A stretch of 64,000 nt of DNA from Stenogyne calaminthoides (Eukaryota; Streptophyta; Magnoliopsida; Lamiales; Lamiaceae), in the NCBI GenBank assembly GCA_037126765.1, contig JBBCBC010000031.1, positions 7,139,638 to 7,203,637 of the forward strand, in the 5' to 3' direction. The notes beneath the pieces were generated by a model. That model did no database searches. It was not told where the DNA came from and worked only from the letters and a program-made list of their open reading frames with translations. Numbering within the stretch: the stretch's first letter is position 1; each line of letters starts with the position of its first letter. Positions 33,461-44,427 of this stretch are shown here, piece by piece. A program made the position numbers and the translations under genes.

Positions 33461-33566
33461 TTTAAATAATCAAATCTAGGGTTTTTCTGAAATTCCACGT
33501 TACTATTTTTAGTGTTTTCATGGGCCGGCCCAATCAAGACTATGACCAAGTTAGTGTTTTTGGGCT
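33461..33566 (-). promoter_or_regulatory. snoRNA cluster promoter: site II, telo box, TATA-like
   Basis: On the minus strand, in order toward the snoRNAs: a site II element (TGGGCT seen on plus at 33561-33566), a palindromic double site II TGGGCCGGCCCA (33521-33532), a telo box AAACCCTA (33484-33477) and a TATA-like ATTATTTAAA (33470-33461). Site II plus telo box is the established promoter pair of plant snoRNA and ribosomal-protein genes. Spacing and order fit a transcript starting near 33430 and running through the three snoRNAs. Confidence 0.72.
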
Positions 33567-33569
33567 TAT

Positions 33570-35134
33570 CTGTAATAATATTAGATTAATTAATAAATTT
33601 GTTGATAGCTTTTGCTTTTGTAAGTTTAGACTACCTAATTTGTTAACTACATCTTTCTTATGATTCTTTTTTTTTCTTAGGTCTCATGTGTATCGTGCAT
33701 AACATGCAATTTCTTACATTAAAAAATACAACTTATTTATATTGAACCGTGTAATTGTATGTTTCAATATAACAAGTTACATGTTTCTAAAATACACTAT
33801 GAGTGCACGGTGCATCTGGATGCGTACAAGACTTAACCAATACAGTATAATCTTCACATATTAGAGAAAAATATTAGCAAAAGAAAAAAAAGATTAGCAT
33901 GTAAATGAACAAAATATATTTAATTTAAATTTCTATTGTTTCACCTCACACTATATAAAAAAGTCAAAACATTCAATATGTGCATTGCACAAGAGAAATG
34001 CTAGTTTTCAGTAAAAATATCTTGAACTTTTTTTAAAATGCATTTAAGTTGCACAGTGCACTTAATGAATACAATTGTCTTGATCTTATTTTTTCCTTCA
34101 ATTATTCTAGTGTTTTACGTGAACAATTCTCTATATTAATTACTATTTAATTAATACGATCGACTGAATAATCTTATGATTTTGAAGTGAACTTTTGATG
34201 TGACATAACAAAAGAACTCATATAAATAATTGCACGAATATATTAATAGTGTCCATTGATTAAATTTATGACTTTGAAGTTATTTTTTACGTGACATATA
34301 ACATAAAATAGTCATATAAAATATTGCACAGAATCTAATTGACCCATACCGTCCAATCACTTATTTTACTTGTATAAATATACTGAGAAACCTTTCTCAT
34401 TCTCTCTCCTCACTTTCTCACGCTGTCTTTTATTTTTTTCCTCCCATTTCCACTAATACAAAATCTTGATCTTATTGTTTCCTCCGATTATTCTAGTGTT
34501 TTACGTGAACAATTCTCTATATTAATTACTATTTAATTAATACTGTCGACTGAATAAACTTATGATTTTGAAGTGAACATTTTATGTGACATAACAAAAA
34601 AACTCATATAAATAATTGCACACGAATATATTAATAGTGTCGATTGATTAAATTCATGATTTCGAAGTTATTTTTTTACATGACATATAACATAAAATCT
34701 TCTCACTTCCACTTCCACTAATATATTTTTTTTTACATGACATATAACATAAATTTTTTTACATGACATATTTATGTTTTTCCTCCCACTCCCACTAATA
34801 CAAATCTTCAAGAGCCATGTGAGCAACAACATTTTCCGCCACAAGAACGATGTCACCGGAATTCTCTCGTCAACTCTGATGATGTAAATATTCTCATTAA
34901 AATCGTGTCACTCTGATAATTGTGAATATTCTTTTAGTCTTATATGAGTTTTGATTCATAAAAGATGATTATGTATACGAGGCTTTCGTGGTGATAATCG
35001 TAGAGAAAATTGTGTTTATGTTTGATGGAATCAATGATAATTTTATTTGAATAGCATCAAAATTTTATGTTGATACATATGGTGTGCGTTTCAAGTTGTG
35101 TTTATGTTTGTTTGGGATAAATGATCTAATTATT
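33570..35134. other. AT-rich intergenic DNA with a 386-bp tandem duplication
   Basis: No gene is seen. The segment starting at 34079 (CTTGATCTTATT...) is repeated from 34465, a 386-bp period, with similarity over about 240 bases. Short copies of ACATGACATATAACATAAA recur near 34677, 34737 and 34763. Other parts are simple AT-rich sequence. Confidence 0.65.
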
Positions 35135-36950
35135 TTAGCTTATAATGGTTGATCTCGCTGTGCAATGTCATCTACAAGATCATCTCCAAAGTCTTGAATA
35201 ATCGACTTAAAGAGGTATTGCCAGGATTAATCGATAAAGCACAATCAGCTTTTGTTACAGGGCGAACAATACAAGATAATATTTTAATTGCTTTCGAAGT
35301 TATTCATGCAATGAAAAATAAGAGGACCGGAAGAAGGGGGTATATGGCAATGAAGATCGATATTAGCAAAGCTTATGATAGAGTTGATTGGGCTTATCTA
35401 GAATGAATACTACTAAAGCTGAGTTTTGCTGAGCGATGGGTAGGATGAATGATGATGTGTGTTCGGTCCGTTAGATACTCTATCCAAGTGAATGAAGATG
35501 TCATGGGCCTGATTATTCCCGGGCGAGGATTACGCCAAGGGGACCCATTATCCCATTACTTGTTTATTTTATGTACGGAGGGTCTCTCGGCGGCAATGAA
35601 TAAGGCATGCTCACAATCGGTTATTCATGGGAACAAGATTTTGTCGAAATGCCCCTGGTATTAGTCATCTTTTCTTTGCAGACGACTTTTTACTTTTTTG
35701 TCATGCTACTATTGAAGAAGGACAGGCTTTACAGAGTATACTTGATGAATATGAAGAGGTTTCGGGTCAGGCAATCAAGTATGGCAAGTCAGACATTTAT
35801 TTTAGTAAAAATGTCGGGGAGGAACGTAGAGAACAACTCAAACAGATGATGGGTGTTTATCAACCTTTGAATACGGGGAAGTATTTGGATCTACCTTCTC
35901 TAGTGGGTAGATCAAAAAGGGACATCTTCAGCTACATAAAGGATATAATCTCAAGGATGGAGGCATAGGAAGCTTTCTAAGGCGGGAAAGGAAGTCTTAA
36001 TCAAAGCAGCTGCTCAAGCCATACCTTCATACTGTATGACTATGTTTCTGCTCCCGTCTACATTGTTGGATGAGATCCATATTCTGTTGAATAAATATTG
36101 GTGGGGAGATAGCAGCAATGAAATGAAAGGAATAAAGTGGATGACATGGGAACGACTCCGTGTGAATAAAATGGTGGGAGGAAGAGGGTTTCGGGATTTA
36201 TTCAATGTTGCTTTTTTTTTTATCGGAATCAATTCAATGTTGCTTTATTGGGCAAGATGGCATGGAGATTATTAACAAAGCTGGATGATCTAGTTTGTCA
36301 ACTACTCCGTGTTAAGTACTATCCGAATGGAACTTTCCTGGAAGCTAGGCCGGGAGGAAACCCAAGTTACACCTGGACTAGCATCATTGCTAGTCAGGAC
36401 TTAGTACGAAAAAGTGTCCCTTGGAAAGTGGGAGACGGCCGGAATATCTTGGTTTGGAAACACCCGTGGGTGAGTGACTCGGAGAATCCATGTATACAAA
36501 CTCCGTGTCCGGAAGGATACGAAGAAATGCATGTGCATGAACTAATGCAGGAGGAGAAGCGATACTGGGATGAGGAACAATTGGGTGCTTTACTAATACC
36601 TGAAGACATAACTCGAGTACTACATACCCCAGTTGGCCCTAATGGTTCAGAAGGTCAACTCGTTTGGGGTCTGGAGAAGTCAGGAAAATACTCAGTGAAA
36701 TCGGCATACAGGATGGTGTCGGCTATGGTAGTTGATCATGAGCTAGAGGTTGAGGGAAGATGGCAATTATTATGGGGATTGAAGGTACCTCCTAAGGTTA
36801 GAGATTTCTTATGGCGGTTGAGTAGGGATTGTCTCCCACACAAGGTGAATCTCTTTCAAAAACGGGTGGTGGAGGATAAGTGGTGTGTATTTTGTGGAGA
36901 TCAACTTGAAGATACGTGGAATGTCTTTTTTAATTGCCGTGTGATCTCCT
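35135..36950 (+). pseudogene. LINE (non-LTR) reverse transcriptase remnant
   Basis: The RT of an L1-type plant LINE is spread over several frames: 35149-35406 (SLCNVIYKIISKVLNNRLK, AYDRVDW), 35449-35664 (GLRQGDPLS), 35627-35968 with the catalytic FADD (FFADDFLLF), 36036-36275, and 36248 to about 36950 with the C-terminal zf-RVT-like domain (LLWGLKVPPKVRDFLWRL, CVFCGD). In-frame TGA codons at 35404 and about 35446 stand where Trp is usual. A 35-bp local duplication lies at about 36205-36245. The endonuclease and the true 3' end are missing: the 5' side fades into AT-rich DNA at 35135 and the 3' side is joined to the ORF3 fragment. Confidence 0.85.
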
Positions 36951-38490
36951 CTCTGAGTTCCTCAACAACAATAGGAGTGATCTGAGCGGTGGCAGAAGGT
37001 GCAGGAGTTAAAAAGCGTCTGAGAGCAAATTCGATGTCCTTGCTCGTTCAGTCGAAGCTGCAAAGTGTTTCCAACCCATATCCATGTGGTTGTCAGTTTT
37101 CTCCAAGGATGCCCAGACATTTTCTAGTAGCACCTGTGTCTCATTGAGCATATCTGTCTGAACTTTGAGCTTGTCAGACTGGAGATTGAGCTTCTCGGCA
37201 AGAGGATTTACTAGTTGCATTACTTTAGAAAGGATGGCATTATGCATCCCAACTGTGTGACTTCTTTCTCTGTCAACTAGTTTTGCTTGCTCTTCTCAAA
37301 CCTTGCTTCATCGATCGGGCCAGGAGAGCTGTGAATTTGTCTTCAATAGCAGCCTTGATCCCATCCTGAATCTTCTCAGTATAAAGATCTAGGGTATCGG
37401 AGCTCAGCATAGCAGTCTGGTCAGATGTTGAAGCCTTGCCAAGTCTGGTCTCATCTGCGGCACCCATTCTTGGTTCATCGGCACTCCCCTCATGATCTCA
37501 GGGAGGTTGAATAGTTTCCTTCCCAAGTATCGACAATTCCAAACCTTTCATGAATCAACCATCTGATATCATCATCAGATGCCAATTCAACAACGCTTTC
37601 AATCCCATCATTGTTCAAGCACTTCATCTCCAAGTCTACAAAGAAATCAGATCCCAGAGTTGTCATGAGGATCAGAAATTCCTCAATGCTTTTCAATCTG
37701 ATATCCCTCCAGAACACAATCTCTTGTATCTGTTGCTGGATGCCAGGATGTTGATCCAATTCAGGGCACAGGTCCAGCAGATACTCCTTGATTTGTTGCT
37801 TCATTATCCTTATGATGGGGCTTTCTGAAATAGGTGAAGCAATCACGGTTCTGGTATTGAAGGGATTATGAGAGATGGACACACGCTTGTCGGATCTCTC
37901 AGGTTCTTGTAACTTGTTTGGAGATTGGGAGTGAGATAGGGATATTTGTGGTTCAGGTTCGTTTTCAGCTTGTTGAGGGGGTTCAGTTTCCTGAACAGGT
38001 TCATTGATTTGGGGAGTGGGAGATTTGGGTGATCTGATAGGTGAGGGTGAGGGTGAGAAGGTTTTATGAGGGGAGGGTGGTGGTGATGATTTTTGAGAAG
38101 AGGGTGATGGCGATTTGGAAGTGGGCATAGGCGATCTTTCTTTCTGGAAGATCTTGGTGAGAAGCAGAGAATCAGATGGTGATTCTCCCTCAGAGTGCTC
38201 CACTTCTGTCCCTCTGACAGCTTTCTCTCCTTCTTCTTCGATCATCTGCTCATCCCTTACTTGTCTGGCAGAGTGCTCAGAACTGACTGCTATCCTCTCT
38301 TCTGATTCTACCTGAATCAGATCCTCCGTTCTGCAAACTTGCTGAGCAGAACTAGGAGCAGTCTTCATAGGAGAAGTCACTCTCTTCTGGCGTTTTCGCT
38401 GAGCATCTGGTTTCTTGGCTAGATCCTTCCTCTTGAACCTCTTCTCTGGAATGGTCGTTCCCTGCGCTTCTGAAGATGCATTTTTTTCCA
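36945..38490 (-). pseudogene. Fragment of Sirevirus-type third ORF
   Basis: Minus-strand frames at 38503-37490 (337 codons), 37467-37273 and 37247-37008 correspond in order to the middle of the Sire-B third ORF: a basic segment (KRFKRKDLAKKPDAQRKRQK), an acidic Ser-rich segment, a Pro/Ser-rich tract with SPSP repeats, a short domain (YLLDLCPELDQHPGIQQQ, compare FILDRYPELNSYPDLQDLF in Sire-B near 14938), then coiled-coil-like helices. No LTR, gag or pol accompanies it. Its left end meets the LINE at about 36950. It shows that this protein family is spread beyond the two complete elements. Confidence 0.55.
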
Positions 38491-38610
38491 AAACCAACAC
38501 CAAATTTTATGTAGATAGAGCCAAAAATTATTTTTGAAGTGCATATTGTGTAGCGGAAGTATTTCGACTCCTCAAGAACTATTTTACCGTACGTTTTCAC
38601 GTTTCTACAG

Positions 38611-38675
<65 letters not shown>

Positions 38676-38705
38676 TAATGTATATAATTGAGAAACGAGC
38701 CTCGT
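38491..38705. repeat. (TA)n microsatellite and short unassigned DNA
   Basis: A pure TA/AT run of about 50 bases at 38620-38671, preceded by a run of A, lies between the ORF3 fragment and the CACTA-1 coding remnant. The rest is unassigned. Confidence 0.85.
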
Positions 38706-39908
38706 AATTATGACGATAGAGGCACAAACAATGTTGTTGATGATATTGAAGGTAACATGTCCGTGTTTAAGTTTCCAGGTCGATGTTTGGGAAAAAATAT
38801 TGAAACCCTGGTTAAACCGACAAGAGGTTGAAGCTGCACATAAGTATGTGTTATTCAATTGTGATAAAGTCCAACCGTACATTCACTAAGTATTTCATAT
38901 ATGTATCATTTACACTTTTAATTAATTATAACATATTTAATATAATTATATAATATATGATTAATAATATATTGCTTCACTAAGGATCTATACTGAAGAG
39001 CTACACGGTATACATCCAAACATCTCAAATGCACAAGTAGGTGAATATATTACTCGTGATTTTGCAGAGTGGTTTCAAAACTATGTGAGTGTTATCTAAC
39101 CACCGTTTATTAGTGAATTCATATTATATGTTTATAATTATATATTTAACCTAAAACCGTCACAGAGTTATAATCAACACATTGAGAACCCATTTATGCG
39201 GGATCTCAGTAGAGAATCATTATGTCTCGTCAACACGTACCAAGGATACTATGTAAATGGTTACAAATTCCATACAGTGGAGTATACCTCGACCAGATCT
39301 ACTGCAAACAGTGGAGTTTGTATTACCAGTGCAATGTTCAATGGAGAAAGCCAAGACTACTTTGGACACCTACAAGAAGTCTTTGAAGTAGGATATAAGG
39401 GGTTCCCTGAGAAGACTGTTATGTTGTTCAAGTGTTATTGATATGATCCATCTGCTTTAGGAACAAGGATTCATCCCGAATACAAACTGGTCAATGTTCA
39501 TAGAAGACAAAGTATCCGGGGTATGATCCATTTGTGTTTGCTTCTCAGGTATCCCAAGTATACTACTGCACGTATCCAGGTTCGAGAGCAAATAATGAAT
39601 GGATGGCTGTTTGCAAAGTAAAGGCGAGATCACTAGTGCAAGTTCCTAAACCGAATTCAATTGTCGCGGTTGACGACACTCCATTCCAAACGGAACAAGT
39701 CGATGCTCAAACGGAAGTGCATACAGGAGATTTCAATCTTTTCGTAGACTTAACAACTACAAATCCAGATTTGATAGAGATTGACAGCGGTGGGGAGGAT
39801 AACGATCATGATGAAGATGAGGATGTGAATGAGAATGATGATGGTGAGGAAGGGAGGATGAAGAAGAGGACGAGGAGGAGTAGGAGGAGGATGATGATGA
39901 TAATATAG
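38706..39908 (+). pseudogene. CACTA-1 transposase C-terminal part (DUF4216 region)
   Basis: This matches the C-terminal region of plant En/Spm (CACTA) transposases. Exon-like pieces: 38706-38880 (NMSVFKFPGRCLGKN, KYVLFNCDKVQPYI, with one frame slip near 38818), 38985-39084 (LYTEELHGIHPN, FAEWFQNY) and 39166-39908 (YNQHIENPFMRDLS, YFGHLQEVFEVGYKGFP, VFASQVSQVYYCTYPG) ending in an Asp/Glu-rich tail. A GT-AG intron fits 39085-39165. A TGA at 39439-39441 stands where Trp is expected, and the frame shifts near 39520. The N-terminal catalytic half is not in the window; the TA repeat and retroelement debris lie where it should be. Confidence 0.82.
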
Positions 39909-40500
39909 ATGGAGGCAACGATGAGGATGACGAATAATAATTATATTGTCTTTCATTTGTAATATTTTCATGTATTTGCATATTACAAGTTATTTTACAT
40001 TGCTTAACATAATTTATTTTTGCTAATTATCCAATATAAAAACTATAATTAAATAATATAATTGAAATAAAGAATTAAAAAAAATCTGAAAAAAAAATGA
40101 ATTGTAAATTAATATAGAATTAATTTTATTAAAAATAAGTTAAAAATACAATTTAAATATATTTTAATTTAATTAAAATTTATAAATAAAAAAATATAAA
40201 TTATTATATTAAAATGTAATTGAATTCTTAAATAAGATAATTGAAATAAAGAATTTAAAAAAAATAGAAAAAAATAAATTTTAGGACATATAGAATTAAT
40301 TTTATTAAAAATAAGTTAAAAAATACAATTTTAATATATTTTAATTTAATTATAATTTATAAATAAAAAATATAAATTATTATATTAAAATGTAATTGAG
40401 TTATTAAATAACATAATTGAAATAAAGAATTTTTAAAAAAATAGAAAAAAATTAATTTTAGGACATATAGAATTAAATTCATTAAGTAAACATAAAAGAG
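39909..40500. repeat. AT-rich tandem repeat, about 178 bp period
   Basis: Units beginning ATTGAAATAAAGAATT start at 40061, 40240 and 40416 (periods 179 and 176), giving about 2.4 copies. The sequence is nearly all A and T. It lies in the 3' part of CACTA-1, between the transposase tail and the terminal repeats. Confidence 0.8.
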
Positions 40501-40679
40501 CAAGTGCCCGAGCGGAATTGATCCATGTTTGGGCGCCCAAGGTCCCGTATTCGGTCCCCCATGGGAGCGAATATATGTCTCATTTAATTGGGAGGCTTGA
40601 TGGCTTATATAGAAGATGTTTGGTGGTTGGGTTCGAGATGGTTCGTGGCTCGGGTGGTTTGGTGCCCGTCCGGGAAACT

Positions 40680-41059
40680 GATGTAGCGACGCCTTTACCG
40701 TCGCTAATACCGACGACCATAATCGTCGCAATTTTTGACGGAAATTTTCATCGTTAATACCGACGGAAAGGCATTGTTGTTAACGACGGTACTATGACGT
40801 CATAAACGTCGATAATATATCGACGGTTTAGCGACAGTTTATACCGTCGCTATGTTGCGACGGAATGAAGCCGTCGATACATTGTGCGACGGAAAAAGTC
40901 GTCGCTACCTAGCGACGGACAGAGAAAACCGTCGCTGAATCTTAGCGACCCTCGTTTTTTAGACGGATGAAAATTCGTCGCTAAAACAGTCGCAACTATG
41001 ATTTGCGACGGTTTAAACCATCGCTAAAACCGTCGTAAAACACCGTCTTTTTTGTAGTG
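40680..41059 (+). repeat. CACTA-1 right subterminal repeats and terminus
   Basis: Dozens of direct and inverted copies of a GCGACGGTTT/ACCGTCGC motif fill this stretch, the usual subterminal binding-site array of CACTA elements. It ends in TTTTTTGTAGTG at 41059, the inverted CACTA terminus, followed by ATT, a plausible 3-bp target duplication. The left end of the element was not found in the window. Confidence 0.85.
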
Positions 41060-41094
41060 ATTGTCACGTAAGAGACACGGGCTCAAGAGGGCCC

Positions 41095-41330
41095 ATGAGT
41101 CTAATTAATTTGCTAACAAAAATCAAGCTCATGGAAATAGATGTCGAACTCCCTCACTTGGAACCACAAATTGGTTTTGAGCCCATGGAGATAGATATCG
41201 AATTGAAAATATTGATAGGACCAGAACTGCCTGAACCTCCGCGAACAAAAATGATTGAATATCTAAATGTAAATCTAGATGTGTTCGTATGGTCACATGA
41301 AGACATAGTGCATGGGATGTGACCCAACGC
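41095..41330 (+). pseudogene. Ty3/gypsy polyprotein scrap
   Basis: A 75-codon frame ending at 41322 contains NVNLDVFVWSHEDIVHGM, which resembles the conserved linker before the RT of Ty3/gypsy elements (DVFAWS-x-DMPGI type). Similarity seems to continue briefly past the stop. Nothing else of the element is seen. Confidence 0.6.
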
Positions 41331-41693
41331 ATGTTTGCCGTCGTCTCAATATAGACCCTATGCTTATCTCGAGAATATTTTTTTATCGTGAGTAATCACT
41401 TTTAAATTCACTTGTAAAAAATGATTGACACTTTTTAAGTATTTTAAATAATATCTTCCCTTTATTTCCGATAGTATAAATTAAATCTACAAAAAATACT
41501 ACAAGAAAATAGTGTATTGTCTAGAAAATTTTTCAATGTTTCTCCAACATGTCTATGAAATTTCCAACGAAAATAATTTCGTCCTTAAATAGTAAGACTT
41601 GCCTACAAAAATTTCTATTTATATAGGCTATTTTTAAATTATAAATATAATTTATTTAGAAAATTATTTATGTAGGTATTTTTTTCAAAAATT
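41331..41693. other. AT-rich DNA between two CACTA elements, no gene seen
   Basis: No open frame or RNA motif is recognised. An ACTACAAGAAAATAGTG string near 41500 looks like a CACTA-type terminus, but no partner end is evident. Confidence 0.5.
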
Positions 41694-41696
41694 ATT

Positions 41697-42310
41697 CACT
41701 ACAAGAAATGTTCTTTATAGTATCGGAAAATTAGTATCGGATGCATTTACTGATACTAAATCTTACTCTTTTGTATCCCCGCACTGCTTTTGATACTATT
41801 TCTATGGACAATGAATATTTAGTATCGAAAATCAAAATTTTGATACTAAAAGTTTTATAGTATCAATTATCTTTTGATACTAATGTATTTTTTTGTATTA
41901 GTAATATATTTATTGATACTACTTACTTTTCACATCATATATTTTTCATGATACTAATTGTTTTTTGTATCAAAAATTTATTTTGAGATACCATTAATTT
42001 ATAACTTTTGTATCAATAATTTATTTATTAACACTACTTAAACTTGACATCAATTTTCTTGTTGATACTAATAATCAATGGTATCCGAAATTAAATTTTT
42101 GATACCATTAATCTATAGCATCCATCATATTTTTGATACCATTGTTATTTTGGTATTAGTATTTTATTTATTGATACCATTTATTTTTGCATTAAATATT
42201 TATTCTTTGATGTTAATTGTGACTGGTATCAGAAATTCAATTCCTAATACTACAAAATATATACTTAAATTGGTATCGGATAACTTTTTGATAATAAAAG
42301 ATTTACACAA
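41697..42310 (+). repeat. CACTA-2 left terminal and subterminal repeats
   Basis: More than twenty copies of GATACTA/TAGTATC and variants (GGTATC, GATACC) occur in both orientations at roughly 15-40 base spacing. The right end (61720-62198) has the same motif. Such arrays bind the element's TNPA/TNP1-type protein in studied CACTA systems. Confidence 0.85.
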
Positions 42311-42359
42311 CAAAAGATTTATATATTTATTCAAAACATATAAAAATCCAAAACACGCA

Positions 42360-43132
42360 TAATTCTTCTCTGAATATTCTCCCAAACTCAATTGCCCCCA
42401 AATCCTTTTCCGTTTCAGCTCCAATTCAATCCGCTCTGAATCTCGCGTCAATTTTCCATCCAAATCAACCGTCGTAAATCGTCTTCACTATAATACTGCA
42501 TATTCAGCAATTCCTCATCCGCCGCCAGTGTGGTTCTTCGCGCGCTAACTGAAAACTCGAAGATCTACACCGTGTTGCTCGAGATTTCGGTATTCTCAAC
42601 TCTTTCCCATCATATAGTTTTTTTGTTATTGCGTGGAATGTTATTTGTACCTCTAATTGAGATTTGTACGGGCAGCTGGAAACAATTGGGCGAAAGGATA
42701 CTACACTGAGGGTGCGGAGTTGACTGATTCGGTGCTCGATGTTGCTCGGAAGGAAGCTGGAAGCTGTGATTGCTTACAAGGTTTGTGAAATTTGGTTTAG
42801 ATCTCCATTTTGCTATAATTTAGTTTTTGAGATCTAAATTCCACCACAATGGGATTATTACCTTAATGAATCACAATTTCTTTGCTCTAGAAGATAACCA
42901 AGGGAAATTTTACCTGTGGAGAGTTTTTAGGCATTGCAAGGATTAGGCTAACTGAGGTTTGACTCCTTTCTTGTTATTTCTGTTATCTTCAATCTAACTG
43001 ATAATTTGCTTGAATGGTTAATTTGGTAATGAATCACAATTTATCTTGCTTTGCAGATTTTATTCCTGAGAAAATGAAGGTAGAGGACACTCTAGCACTA
43101 ATTTTGAAGTTTGGGGAATAACCTCAATTCAG
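42360..43132 (+). pseudogene. CACTA-2 chimeric exon-like segments including captured gene parts
   Basis: A pyrimidine-rich, leader-like segment (42360-42588) is followed by intron-like DNA, a beta-tubulin exon piece (42675-42780), and two further segments bounded by plausible splice sites: about 42892-42954 (after CTCTAG, before GTTTGA; open as GEFLGIARIRLTE) and 43057-43132 (after TTTGCAG, before GTGCGAG). I do not recognise the source of the last two. The arrangement resembles a transduplicated transcript assembled from host exons. Confidence 0.45.
42675..42780 (+). pseudogene. Captured beta-tubulin exon fragment
   Basis: The frame reads AGNNWAKGYYTEGAELTD and then SVLDVARKEAGSCDCLQ, the strongly conserved beta-tubulin segment around residues 98-131, whose normal form has GHYTEGAELID and VVRKEAENCDCLQG. 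The segment starts right after a TACGGGCAG acceptor-like site and ends CAAG before GTTTGTGAAA. That matches the known first intron position of plant beta-tubulin genes, after the first base of the Gly codon. Several replacements at normally fixed residues (H to Y, I to T, V to A, N to S) show it is no longer under tubulin constraint. The rest of tubulin is not present. Confidence 0.85.
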
Positions 43133-44427
43133 GTGCGAGTAATATTAGAAATCAACTACTGTAGTTTTATATTTTGTCTATACAACTCATACTTCAATGA
43201 ATCCCCCATTTTACCCTGAACTTTGCTTGAATGTCCTATGCATGTATTCTGATTTACTTAATTGGGGATAGGACAACTAAAAAATACGATGATGAATAAT
43301 GATTTGTTCTTAGGACTAGTGTTAACCATTTGAAGTCATTAGTCGCTTTAGTTTGAAATTCTTTTGTAAAAGATGCAGTAGCTCTCATATATCCCATGAA
43401 ACTTCAGTTGCTATTTGCTGTCTTTTGTTGTCTTGTTAGCCGAAGATCATTTAGATGTATTCTTGACTGTTAACCAATAATTCTACTATTTCTGATGAAT
43501 GATTTACCCTGTATAAATCGGTTTGTTCATCTGAGAAGTTAAGGTACTTGCAAGATGTTAAATACACTAACTATTTAGTTATAGAATTTGTTCATTATTC
43601 AGTGTTTGGTCTTATTTTCTTGTAATTCATTATTCAAGCAACTGAGTTTTGATATTTGATTTCTCTAACATGTTTTTGAACCTAAAATCTATAATATATT
43701 GCACTATCTTTTAACTTGACACTAAACTCGTGATCATTTCTTTCACTGGGTTGTAATTCAAGTTATCCTTTTACTGTTTATTTCTCAAATATTTATTAAG
43801 AATGCATCTAAGTTGATTTGTTGCTAGACTCGACCTTTTGAGCTCAAGGTTTGTATATACGTGTAGATATTGCAAGAGCTAAATTAAAAAATGTTGCAGA
43901 GAGTATAATCTTAATAAGTTTCTGACTTTTTTTATCTAGCCAATTATGTGTTATTTGAACCTGAGTGAAGTCTTGCTTGATTTTTTGATCAGTTTTGGGT
44001 CTCTAATTACATATTTGGTGTTTTGATCTCTTCATGAGTCAGCAAATGGTCTTTGCCTTTCTTAGTAAAAACAAAGATAATAGGACTGACCCGAGAAAAG
44101 CAGGCTTTTTTTTGAACTTATTGCAAAGGAAAGAAGAAACAGCTAACCATTGAATGGCTAACTTAAAGATGTTGTACCTAAAATATCCAATTTTCATTTG
44201 TTTTCAGGTTTATTGGGTGCCCTATAGCCAACCAATCTTACTCAACTGTTAGTCTTTATCACTCATTCCAACGACAAAAAGAGAAGGGGCAGGAAAATTT
44301 ACTCAATTGTTAGTCTTTGTCATCTGCTTTCAGAGTCTAGTTCCCTCAGTCTTCTTCACTCGTCGTCTAGTCAGTAAATAATCAGGTTTGCTCTGTTTGA
44401 AATTTGTCATAATTTTCCATTCTCCTT
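42781..44427 (+). other. Intron-like AT-rich DNA of CACTA-2
   Basis: Apart from the two exon-like segments ending at 43132, this is T-rich, intron-like DNA with no open frame. It ends at CTCCTT, the left copy of the 5-bp target duplication of Sire-E. Confidence 0.55.

Noticed and set aside
33367..33549. 60-codon minus-strand frame over the snoRNA promoter
   Set aside because: It overlaps the site II and telo-box elements and has no protein-like features.
39750..39981. Ser/His-rich minus-strand frames
   Set aside because: They are shadows of the Asp/Glu codon repeats in the CACTA-1 transposase tail.
40500..40570. tRNA-like string GTGCCCGAGCGGAATTGATCC
   Set aside because: No B box or cloverleaf pairing follows; it lies in the CACTA-1 3' region.
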